DNA of 64,000 bases, taken from an uncultured Eubacteriales bacterium (lineage in GTDB: Bacteria; Bacillota; Clostridia; Saccharofermentanales; Saccharofermentanaceae). A program made the position numbers and the translations under genes. This document shows, piece after piece, positions 35,568-43,840 of the stretch; the stretch's first letter is position 1; every line of letters starts with the position of its first letter. Location of the stretch: the NCBI GenBank assembly GCA_900314745.1, contig OMWK01000006.1:59628-123627 (forward strand), in the 5' to 3' direction. The notes below the pieces were generated by a model that did no database searches, was not told the DNA's origin, and saw only the letters and a program-made list of their open reading frames with translations.

Positions 35568-36701
35568 TTATTTCCTCATGGCAATACTTATTATATCTTC
35601 AGGGAAAGATACTGAGTTCAACTTATCTGATTCCATTCTTTCAGGCGGACGATTAAGTACATCAAAGCCCACATCATCAATATATCTTGGTGTCATTTCA
35701 CACAATTCAAAAAGAGAATCCATACGAGTATTCATTCCGGTATATACACCAAATCGTTTTATTACACCAAAACGTTTCTCAAATATAATAGAAAACACGC
35801 TGCAGTGAAAAGAGTTTGTTACCACATATTCAGCATTATCAATTAGTTCGAGCCATTCAATTACGCTGGGAAAAGACCTCTCATAAAGATCATGCCAATC
35901 ATCTGTTACATAGATAACCTTTAGGTTATGCGAAGCGGCCCAATCGAACACCGCCTGTCTGTTATAATCACCGTCATTATCCATGTAATAGAAAAAGACA
36001 TATTTGTCTTCAGATGAGTGTTTTTCATTTAGCGCAAACAATTGTCTATACTTATCTGCACTATGCAGTAATACCGGATCCAGCGCCAGTTGAGCATCAG
36101 TTCTTCCCAATCTGCAGCAAATATCGATACCTGACTTTTCACGAACTGACACAGCATCAAACTTGGCAATAAGAGGCTGTATAAATGACTTTTCTTCTTC
36201 CGGTATACTGACTCTTCCCCAACTTGCTGCATACGAAACCCTTTTTACATTGTCTTTCCCAAAATTCAGAAAAAAAACACCAAGTCTGTTTCTCATCTCA
36301 AAAAGCCCACCGGAAAAAGAGTTCCACACTTGGTCAGAACCACAGATATACATATCGGCCTCCGGCGGATCATTTCTAAGTTCTTCAAAGGTAGAGTACT
36401 CTCTGCTCATGGAAAGATATTCTTCTCTGAACGATTCAAACTCCCTTGGATGATCGCTTCTATCCTCAATTATTTTCCTGTTATTACGGTTAGATACAAA
36501 ATACCTGACCAAGCGTTTGGGATTTATCGCCCTAACAAGTCTTTTGGGCAAAGACCTCCTGATCCTGTCATTCTCATAATCGTAACGGATCAGAAACGGC
36601 TCATGACCAAGATCTTTCAAATATGCTTGCAAAGCATAGTTCTGAAGCTGTTCACCATAATTATTAGTGCTCTTCCAATATGTAACTATACCTATTTTCA
36701 T
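35568..36701 (-). CDS. Polysaccharide pyruvyl transferase family protein
   Basis: Protein of 377 residues in the family that adds pyruvyl ketals to surface sugars (CsaB/WcaK/ExoV). N-terminal segment MKIGIVTYWKSTNNYGEQL and the central YICGSDQVWNSF are characteristic; VTNSFHCSVFSIIF carries the conserved His-containing segment of the second domain. The ATG was chosen over an in-frame extension of 16 residues because the family starts at MKIGI. The next genes, a radical SAM and an FrhB-like protein, are common partners of this family in glycan loci. Confidence 0.9.
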   Translation of the reverse strand: MKIGIVTYWKSTNNYGEQLQNYALQAYLKDLGHEPFLIRYDYENDRIRRSLPKRLVRAINPKRLVRYFVSNRNNRKIIEDRSDHPREFESFREEYLSMSREYSTFEELRNDPPEADMYICGSDQVWNSFSGGLFEMRNRLGVFFLNFGKDNVKRVSYAASWGRVSIPEEEKSFIQPLIAKFDAVSVREKSGIDICCRLGRTDAQLALDPVLLHSADKYRQLFALNEKHSSEDKYVFFYYMDNDGDYNRQAVFDWAASHNLKVIYVTDDWHDLYERSFPSVIEWLELIDNAEYVVTNSFHCSVFSIIFEKRFGVIKRFGVYTGMNTRMDSLFELCEMTPRYIDDVGFDVLNRPPERMESDKLNSVSFPEDIISIAMRK

Positions 36702-36721
36702 ACCGCTGATCCCTGATAAGA

Positions 36722-38245
36722 TTATATCATGAACTTGTCCGTAAGCCATTTGAGCAGGTGTTCCCTGGTCGCTCGATCAAGCCCCAAGAACCAAACAAAT
36801 GCAACTGTTGAGATTAAGGATATCATTAACACAACACTAAACCCGCTGATTATATTCACATCAAGCCAACGTGATACTACATATGGGAACGCAAAAGAAA
36901 TTAGTCCTATCAAAACACATTTTATCTCAATTCTGATTATTTCCAGGAAGCTGTAACCAACAATATAATGAACTATAACAGGTTTTATTATCATGCCGAG
37001 AATTGCATAAGCAAAAACACATACCCAAGCAAGAGCAATCGGAGGATATCCCATTTTGAACAGTATATAGATCAGGGGTAATTGCAATGAATCAAAAAGA
37101 GGGCTGATAATCGCATTCTCCTTTATACGTCCATTAGCATATATCGGAACATAAAGTGAAGTATCAAAAGATTGAAACAGCACCTGAACCAATGCTAATT
37201 GAACAAACGGGACTAATCCATCCGGGATTTCCTCCAACCAGATTCTCAAAGCAGGCTCAACTAACACGAACAGAGGAATAACAATCATAAGCATCAGATA
37301 GAAAGTATAACTTGTGGACAACAATGCCAAACGCTTGGACCCTTCTCTATCATTTGCAGCATATTTTTTTACTATCTGCGGGTTAACTGCTGTTCTGAAA
37401 TTCCCCATAAAGGATGTAAGAGTTTCATTAATCTTCAAAGCAAGTGATCTGACTGCTACAACCGCAGGAGAGAAGAACATATTAGTTACAATAGTTATCC
37501 CCTGGTTTGCCAAAGAAGCTGCTGAACTGGAAAGAAGATGCCAACTGGCAAAAGATGCAACTTCCTTGAACATACTCCTATCAAATATTATTATTGACCT
37601 GGTTTCCGGGAATACAATCCTGCAATAAATCCTGTATATTTCCATCACTGAAATAGTAGCAACAGCCATAAGTGCTGCATAAACAACTAACTTATCATAG
37701 TCAAATATATGAAGAACAAATACGAGTCCAAGCTTAACAACCGCCTCGTAAATACTTATCCATGCAAAAACGATCATGCGTTCGTGAGCAATGATCACAG
37801 CATTATACGGAATTTGAGTAATTTGGAAAAAAGTACCAACCATTGAAAAATGGAAAGCCAGTATTGCCGCATCCATTCGATCTTCAGGAATGACTAGCTT
37901 ATTATTGATTACCCACAATCCTACTACTTCACCAACTATTACAATAAAAACGGCCAATACTATATGAGCCAAGTTTACCGTTGAAAACAAGGCGCCCATC
38001 TTTGGCTTTTCTTTCCCCATTTCATAAGTTAAAAATCTGGAGGTTCCACTTCCTAAAGCATTACTTAAGAAAGCAAGAAAAAAGACGACTCCGCCAACAG
38101 TCTGATATATACCATAATCATCTACACCTAATACGCGAAGAGTAACTCTAGACGCATAAAGCGTCACTATCATTATCAGCATCATTCGCATATAAAGAAA
38201 CAGTGTGTTCTTTGCTATTCTTTTATTGCCGCTATCAATCATCAT
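36722..38245 (-). CDS. Wzx-type flippase
   Basis: Polytopic MOP-superfamily protein of 507 residues with about 12-14 hydrophobic segments. RIAKNTLFLYMRMMLIMIVT at the start and VLGVDDYGIYQTVGGVV near residue 40 are typical of polysaccharide translocases that flip undecaprenyl-linked units to the outer face. It overlaps the preceding GT2 gene by four bases. It is the only flippase in the cluster, and no Wzy polymerase is recognised beside it. Confidence 0.9.
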   Translation of the reverse strand: MMIDSGNKRIAKNTLFLYMRMMLIMIVTLYASRVTLRVLGVDDYGIYQTVGGVVFFLAFLSNALGSGTSRFLTYEMGKEKPKMGALFSTVNLAHIVLAVFIVIVGEVVGLWVINNKLVIPEDRMDAAILAFHFSMVGTFFQITQIPYNAVIIAHERMIVFAWISIYEAVVKLGLVFVLHIFDYDKLVVYAALMAVATISVMEIYRIYCRIVFPETRSIIIFDRSMFKEVASFASWHLLSSSAASLANQGITIVTNMFFSPAVVAVRSLALKINETLTSFMGNFRTAVNPQIVKKYAANDREGSKRLALLSTSYTFYLMLMIVIPLFVLVEPALRIWLEEIPDGLVPFVQLALVQVLFQSFDTSLYVPIYANGRIKENAIISPLFDSLQLPLIYILFKMGYPPIALAWVCVFAYAILGMIIKPVIVHYIVGYSFLEIIRIEIKCVLIGLISFAFPYVVSRWLDVNIISGFSVVLMISLISTVAFVWFLGLDRATREHLLKWLTDKFMI

Positions 38246-39210
38246 TTCCCGATAACTTCAAAGTGAATCTCTTTCGCCCAAAGTAATACTACTTTCACTC
38301 TATCTTTTATTCGCCCGGAAGTTCTCCATAACAATCTCTTATCAATCTTATTCCTGCAGTCGTAACGATATAATTCATACTTAAAGATCATATGAAGATA
38401 TCTTTGAGTCAGAACAGACTCTACTTTCTTAATTAACAAATCATTTGGCTGTTGTGACTCAAAAAATGAGTATAATTCGGAATACACTTGTACCAGAGAA
38501 TCTGCACTTAATGATCGATCATTATCCAACGGGTTTGTTAATGAGCCCTTACGAACTCTATACTGATATACACTATCTTTGATGTATCTTATACTTTGAG
38601 CATTAAACAGAACCTTAAAAGCCCAGAGTTCATCTTCATGGATCAGGCCGTTCTCAAAAAAAAGAGCATTCTCGATCAAATACTTCTTCTTGTATGCTCC
38701 CAGCCATACAGTAGCGGGAAAATTACTATTATAAGATAACGTCTTATCGAATAATTGTCTCCCTGAAATCAAGCCATCATTATCAGAAAGCCCAACATGC
38801 ACATAATCATTACTATATTTACTGTTTAACAGTGAATCATCCTCATCGATCAGAACAGCATCCCACAAAACGATATCTGCATCAGTCGATTCCAAAGTAT
38901 CAATTACTCTGCTAAACAAGGCTGGAACTACCATATCATCTGAGTCACAAAAGAACACATAGTCACCTGATGCTTTTTCCAACCCGACATTTCGGGCTGC
39001 AGACGGGCCGGCATTATCCTGCTTAACCAAGAATATATTGCTATATCTATTTATATACTCATTCTCAATTTCAGTTGACCCGTCATATGATCCGTCATCC
39101 ACCAGAATTATCTCAACATCCCCAATACCCTCGGTATTCAATAAAGAATTGATACACCGGCCCAGATACTTCTCAACATTATAAATTGGAATAACAACCG
39201 TTAACTTCAT
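38242..39210 (-). CDS. Family 2 glycosyltransferase (second paralogue)
   Basis: GT-A fold glycosyltransferase of 322 residues. The start MKLTVVIPIYNVEKYLGRC, the segment IILVDDGSYDGS and the metal-binding DSDD (CDSDDMVVP) are classic for GT2. The C-terminal half is typical of enzymes in glycan clusters. It has the same length and many identical segments as the preceding gene, pointing to a tandem duplication with divergence. It should add one sugar to the lipid-linked unit in the cytoplasm. Confidence 0.92.
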   Translation of the reverse strand: MKLTVVIPIYNVEKYLGRCINSLLNTEGIGDVEIILVDDGSYDGSTEIENEYINRYSNIFLVKQDNAGPSAARNVGLEKASGDYVFFCDSDDMVVPALFSRVIDTLESTDADIVLWDAVLIDEDDSLLNSKYSNDYVHVGLSDNDGLISGRQLFDKTLSYNSNFPATVWLGAYKKKYLIENALFFENGLIHEDELWAFKVLFNAQSIRYIKDSVYQYRVRKGSLTNPLDNDRSLSADSLVQVYSELYSFFESQQPNDLLIKKVESVLTQRYLHMIFKYELYRYDCRNKIDKRLLWRTSGRIKDRVKVVLLWAKEIHFEVIGK

Positions 39211-39211
39211 A

Positions 39212-40180
39212 TTATCTGGCTTGTCTTCTCATCGTGTTCAGCAGAACAACTAACACACGCAATCTATCTCTAATCCGTCGCGAATTCTTCCATAGAAGAT
39301 ATATATCAATCTTATCACCATATCCTCTACCACAGAAATCATATTCAAATATCCAATGAAGATACTTACGCGTAAGATTACCTTTTAGCAAACATCTAAA
39401 ACCATCATCCGGCAGTTTCTTATCACAATACTCAAACAGAATCGGATAAATAATCAATAATGATGATATGTGTTTATCAACATCACTATCACTAACCGAT
39501 CCGCTGTGAATCCTGTAAAGATATAGTGTCTTATTTACGGCTATCACACTATTCGCCCTTAACAAAGTCAGAGGGACCCAAAGATCATCTTCATGAACGA
39601 CACCTTTCATAAAGAATAATGAATTCTCTGTAAGGAACTCTCTCCGGTATGCTCCAAGCCAAATTACAGTTGCAAAATCCCCTTGGTGTACTATCTGCTG
39701 CTCAATAAACTTCTTTCCTGACAGCTGACAATTCGAATCATATTTACATTTATGAATAAAGTAATCTTTTCCTTTATCTCCCAGCCTGAGACCGTTGCTG
39801 TCGATAATATCCGCATCCCACAAAATAACATCTGCGGTCTCTGTTGATGATCTTACAATAATCTCAGATAAAACTTCCGGAACAACTTTATCGTCTGCGT
39901 CACAAAAAAACACATACTTCCCAACAGCTCTATTCAAACCGTAGTTTCTTGCCTCGGAAGCACCTTCATTCTGCTTATGATATACAGTGATATTTGAACA
40001 TCGATTAGCATAATCATCTGCAATCATCCCGGAGTCATCAGTGGACCCATCATTAACGATTATAATCTGTGTATCTTCTATTCCTTCAGTAGCGAGAATT
40101 GAGTCCATGCACATAGACAGATACTTCATGGCGTTATACAAAGGAATTACTATTGATAATCCAACTGATAATGATCCCAT
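39212..40180 (-). CDS. Family 2 glycosyltransferase (first paralogue)
   Basis: 322-residue GT2 enzyme with LSIVIPLYNAMKYLSMC, IIIVNDGSTDDSG and the metal motif DADD (FFCDADDKVVP). It shares length and layout with its downstream neighbour (both have a VHEDDLW/IHEDELW segment near the middle). It overlaps the GT11 gene by one base (TAATG) and is separated from its paralogue by one base. The sugar specificity is not readable. Confidence 0.92.
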   Translation of the reverse strand: MGSLSVGLSIVIPLYNAMKYLSMCMDSILATEGIEDTQIIIVNDGSTDDSGMIADDYANRCSNITVYHKQNEGASEARNYGLNRAVGKYVFFCDADDKVVPEVLSEIIVRSSTETADVILWDADIIDSNGLRLGDKGKDYFIHKCKYDSNCQLSGKKFIEQQIVHQGDFATVIWLGAYRREFLTENSLFFMKGVVHEDDLWVPLTLLRANSVIAVNKTLYLYRIHSGSVSDSDVDKHISSLLIIYPILFEYCDKKLPDDGFRCLLKGNLTRKYLHWIFEYDFCGRGYGDKIDIYLLWKNSRRIRDRLRVLVVLLNTMRRQAR

Positions 40181-41214
40181 TAGAAATACACCTTTGAATA
40201 ATACTCAGACACCTGTGACACGATTATTTTATCAGGATTGATATTCAAATATGCCGCCCACCACCCAAAAGAGCTCTTTGTAATAATATCGTGTTTACAC
40301 ATCGACATAAGCTGCATATCGCGGAAACTGTCTTTACCCTGATTCCAATCTACAAAAATAATCTTATCATCATGCGAAAGGCCCAATTCATCAATATTCT
40401 GTCTGCACCAAGCGCACTCTTCCGAAAACACAAAGAATACTGGGGATTCAATTTGGGATCTTATATAACTAACAGCTTTCTTAAAATACCCGAATCTGTA
40501 ACAGTCTTCGTTAAATTGAAGAAAATCGGATCTTCTCGCATGAACAGCGACTGAATTGCATTCTGTTATCATCCGGGACACCGCTTTGTTTCTCTCATCA
40601 GTTATTTCAGGAAACACAAAAGATTCTCTCAACTCTTTATTAATAGGCTCCAATGAAGCAATATCCTTCATTACGTCAAAAGAAAGAGGATAATAACAGT
40701 TGCCATTTCTTTTACAATAAATGTCTGTGTTATAGCGTCTGACTTTTCGTAATGTATTATATGAAACTTTTCTGAATAGATATGAGATACGGTTATTACT
40801 CGGAGTTATAACGAATCTCCTTATCACATGTTTTATCTTCGAAGGAGTATTATCAGCATCACTTTCCTGTTGATAAGGTCCTACAACTTCAAAACTGATT
40901 CCGGTTTTACGAAGAGCTGTAACTGCTGAATAACTGTTATTCTGTCCTTCGTTTTTCTTATACTCCTGCTCCATATAACTAAGAAGAGCATTTTTATCTG
41001 TTACTCTTTGAGTAACATTAATAAATCCAATTCCGAAGATATCCTCCAGCTCAAATCCATTCCACTGATTAAAGCCAACATCCCCGCGATCAATACTATA
41101 CACAAGATTCTCTATGACAACTTCATCATCAGGATTATTCTTCTTAACCAGAAGATAATTAGCATAACAAGTCATCTGATTACCAAGACCGCATTCGAAA
41201 TGTACGATCTTCAT
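40180..41214 (-). CDS. GT11-family glycosyltransferase (alpha-1,2-fucosyltransferase-like)
   Basis: 344 residues. The N-terminus MKIVHFECGLGNQMTCYANY and the motif VAVHARRSDFL, with the nucleotide-binding HxRRxD, identify family GT11, whose members mostly transfer fucose from GDP-fucose in alpha-1,2 linkage. GDP-fucose synthesis genes (gmd, fcl) are not in the window. It comes third in the cluster after the PssD/PssE-like pair, ten bases after pssE. Confidence 0.87.
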   Translation of the reverse strand: MKIVHFECGLGNQMTCYANYLLVKKNNPDDEVVIENLVYSIDRGDVGFNQWNGFELEDIFGIGFINVTQRVTDKNALLSYMEQEYKKNEGQNNSYSAVTALRKTGISFEVVGPYQQESDADNTPSKIKHVIRRFVITPSNNRISYLFRKVSYNTLRKVRRYNTDIYCKRNGNCYYPLSFDVMKDIASLEPINKELRESFVFPEITDERNKAVSRMITECNSVAVHARRSDFLQFNEDCYRFGYFKKAVSYIRSQIESPVFFVFSEECAWCRQNIDELGLSHDDKIIFVDWNQGKDSFRDMQLMSMCKHDIITKSSFGWWAAYLNINPDKIIVSQVSEYYSKVYF

Positions 41215-41224
41215 ATTGGCAACC

Positions 41225-41719
41225 TCACTTACAGATTCCGTCTACGATCTTTGAGAACGCATCGCAGAACTCTTTGTTATGAGAGACAAACTGTCTGTTT
41301 GTCATTCCGCTCACCATCTCATCGTAGCGCTCAATTACATCCCCTAAACGGTTGATATCTTCAACAACGATAATATTCTTTTGACGCTGCTCAAACTCTG
41401 TGCAGAACAATAGCTGATGATCATTAACATGTTCACGCAAACTGTGTTTTCTTGGGACAACAATCGGATTCTTACCATTTAGCAGTGCTGTCATAAAACT
41501 GGACGGTCCACCATGAGTAATAACTATTCTGGCTTTCCGGATCATCCTTTCCATATCTTCATATCTGTAGAATTCATGGTATTCGCAGTGTACGGGCCGA
41601 ATTTTAGTAAACCCCGTCTGAATAATAACATCCTCATCATGATCACCGGCCCATTTATCCATGTAATCAACCAGCCTGTTGAATTGCTGTTCATGTGTAC
41701 CCACTGTAACAAAGATCAT
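41225..41719 (-). CDS. pssE: PssE/Alg13-like glycosyltransferase subunit
   Basis: 164-residue protein of the GT28 C-terminal type. MIFVTVGTHEQQFNRLVDYM and VITHGGPSSFMTALLNGKNP, with a conserved nucleotide-sugar-binding loop, match the catalytic subunit that works with a PssD/Alg14 membrane partner to add a sugar to a lipid-linked acceptor. Its start overlaps the partner's stop by one base (TGATG), so equal synthesis of both subunits is likely. Confidence 0.88.
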   Translation of the reverse strand: MIFVTVGTHEQQFNRLVDYMDKWAGDHDEDVIIQTGFTKIRPVHCEYHEFYRYEDMERMIRKARIVITHGGPSSFMTALLNGKNPIVVPRKHSLREHVNDHQLLFCTEFEQRQKNIIVVEDINRLGDVIERYDEMVSGMTNRQFVSHNKEFCDAFSKIVDGICK

Positions 41720-42183
41720 CAGAAAATACTCCCGAGATTAACAGCTTTTGGATAAATGGCCTTCATTTCTTCCCACTGAACTATAAACACATCTGCCAGT
41801 TTGTAACAAATCTTACCGGTAAGGGTATTATTTTTAGCTCGATCAAAGACCTCAATATAGATTAATTTTGCCCCCATAAGCTTCCCAATATAAAAAAAAG
41901 GAATAGCAGGCGCTGCTCCTGCCGAAATGATAAGATCGGGTTTCTCTTTTCTAAGAATACGAACTGCTCTCACAGCATTAATGACAAGAGCCTTCAAACT
42001 GCGGTTTGAAGGATAATACAAAGGATAGACTCTCTCCCTTTCGAGCAAACTCATCGAGTCTTCTCTTTCGAAAGTAGCCCAAAATCTATCCTTATCCTCC
42101 CAGAAGGATTTTAACAAATAAAGATGATTAAGATGACCTCCGGACGACCCTACCAAGCAGACTTTTAATTTTATCTCCCCCAT
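41719..42183 (-). CDS. pssD: PssD/Alg14-like glycosyltransferase membrane subunit
   Basis: 154-residue partner of the PssE-like protein. The start KVCLVGSSGGHLNHLYLLKS and the segment PDLIISAGAAPAIPFFYIGK are typical of Alg14/PssD, which anchor and recruit the catalytic subunit at the membrane. It is the first gene of the glycan cluster, 20 bases after prfC. No ribosome binding site precedes the ATG; instead a TATAAT ends six bases before it, so translation may be leaderless. Confidence 0.87.
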   Translation of the reverse strand: MGEIKLKVCLVGSSGGHLNHLYLLKSFWEDKDRFWATFEREDSMSLLERERVYPLYYPSNRSLKALVINAVRAVRILRKEKPDLIISAGAAPAIPFFYIGKLMGAKLIYIEVFDRAKNNTLTGKICYKLADVFIVQWEEMKAIYPKAVNLGSIF

Positions 42184-42189
42184 GCGTGT

Positions 42190-42195
42190 ATTATA
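42190..42195 (-). promoter_or_regulatory. Candidate promoter (-10) of the glycan cluster
   Basis: A perfect TATAAT lies in the 20-base gap after prfC. Its spacing would place the transcription start at the A of the pssD ATG. No good -35 hexamer or TGn extension is seen, so a role as the cluster promoter is a proposal. Confidence 0.45.
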
Positions 42196-42203
42196 CCGCT
42201 AAC

Positions 42204-43823
42204 TTATTTGGAATGGATACCCTCGAATCTGAGTTTAAGGCTCTCGTTATGCTGAACTGCCCAGTCGATAGCCCACTCCGATTCGAACAGAACGACAGGT
42301 TCGTCATCTCTGTCGAGAACTACCATCGAGGTGGATGTAAGCACCATCTTCTTGTAATCGAATTCGCCCTCGGCATCGCTCTTTACCCATCTTGCGAGGT
42401 TATAGGACAGCGGCTGCCTTACGATGTCAACGCCGTACTCGGTCTTAAGTCTGTACTCGAGAACATCGAGCTGCAGGATACCTACGACACCCATGACGAA
42501 TGTCTCGGTACCGATATCAGGCTGCTTGTAAAGCTGAACGGCACCTTCCTCGGAGAGCTGCTCGATTCCCTTCAGGAACTGCTTTCTCTTCATGGAGTCC
42601 TTCGGGAAGACCTTCGCGAAGTTCTCAGGCGCGAACACAGGGATCGGGTCGAACTCGAATCTTCTGTTGCCCTGAATAAGAGTGTCGCCGATCCTGAAGT
42701 GACCGGGGTCAAATATACCGATGATGTCGCCTGCATAAGCTTCTTCAACGATGTTTCGATCCTGAGCCATGAACTGCTGAGGCTGAGCGAGAGTTATCTT
42801 CTTGCCGAGCCTTAAGTGGTTTACTGACATGTTCTTCTCGTACTTGCCCGAACATATTCTAAGGAACGCCATACGGTCTCTGTGGTTCGGGTCCATGTTA
42901 GCCTGAATCTTAAATACGAAGCCCGTGAACATGCTGTCCGTAGGCTCGATGACGCCAATCTCGTCCGATGTGTGGTGAGGTGCGGGCTCCGGTGCGATCT
43001 CGAGGAACTTCTTAAGGAACGGCTCAACACCGAAGTTTGTGATGGCAGATCCGAAGAATACGGGAGTTAACTGTCCTGCAAGGACCTTCTCGAGGTCGAA
43101 CTCGTCTCCTGCCATATCGAGAAGCTCGATGTCATTTCTAAGAGTCTCGTAGTGAGCTGCCGTCATGTGATCCTTGAGCGCGGGGTCGTCGATACCGGAT
43201 GTGGACTGCGTTACCATGGAAGCACCGTGGTCCCTGTTGTCCGCATCAAAGAGAAGAACCTGACCGGTTGCTCTCTCATAAACGCCCTCAAAATCACCGT
43301 CGGTACCGATAGGCCAGTTGATAGGCGTCGACCTTATACCGAGCACCTTCTCGAGTTCATCGATAAGGTCGAACGGATTCTTCGCGGCACGGTCCATCTT
43401 GTTGATGAACGTAAATATCGGGATGCCTCTCTTGCGGCATACTTCGAAAAGCTTTACCGTCTGTGCCTCGACACCTTTCGCGCCGTCAAGAAGCATTACG
43501 GCAGAATCGGCAGCACAGAGCGTACGGTATGTGTCCTCGGAGAAGTCCTGGTGTCCGGGGGTATCAAGGATGTTAATGCAGTAGCCGTCGTACTCGAACT
43601 GCATTACAGAAGACGTAACGGAGATACCTCTTTGCTTCTCGATCTCCATCCAGTCTGAAGTAGCATGGCGTGAAGCCTTACGTGCCTTGACCGAGCCTGC
43701 AAGGTGGATAGCGCCTCCGTAAAGAAGGAGCTTCTCAGTCATGGTCGTCTTACCTGCGTCAGGGTGCGATATGATCGCGAAAGTCCTTCTTCTTTTTATC
43801 TGTTCAACATCAGTCAATGCCAT
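42204..43823 (-). CDS. prfC: Peptide chain release factor 3
   Basis: Translational GTPase that recycles RF1 and RF2 after termination; 539 residues. G1 motif SHPDAGKTT near residue 19, G3 DTPGHQDFSEDT, and G4 NKMDR are present. The C-terminal RF3 domain follows the EF-Tu-like domain 2. The ATG has AGAGGTAATT upstream, 17 bases after the prepilin-peptidase-like gene. It sits directly before the AT-rich glycan cluster and is a housekeeping gene in base composition. Confidence 0.96.
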   Translation of the reverse strand: MALTDVEQIKRRRTFAIISHPDAGKTTMTEKLLLYGGAIHLAGSVKARKASRHATSDWMEIEKQRGISVTSSVMQFEYDGYCINILDTPGHQDFSEDTYRTLCAADSAVMLLDGAKGVEAQTVKLFEVCRKRGIPIFTFINKMDRAAKNPFDLIDELEKVLGIRSTPINWPIGTDGDFEGVYERATGQVLLFDADNRDHGASMVTQSTSGIDDPALKDHMTAAHYETLRNDIELLDMAGDEFDLEKVLAGQLTPVFFGSAITNFGVEPFLKKFLEIAPEPAPHHTSDEIGVIEPTDSMFTGFVFKIQANMDPNHRDRMAFLRICSGKYEKNMSVNHLRLGKKITLAQPQQFMAQDRNIVEEAYAGDIIGIFDPGHFRIGDTLIQGNRRFEFDPIPVFAPENFAKVFPKDSMKRKQFLKGIEQLSEEGAVQLYKQPDIGTETFVMGVVGILQLDVLEYRLKTEYGVDIVRQPLSYNLARWVKSDAEGEFDYKKMVLTSTSMVVLDRDDEPVVLFESEWAIDWAVQHNESLKLRFEGIHSK

Positions 43824-43840
43824 TAATAATTACCTCTGAT

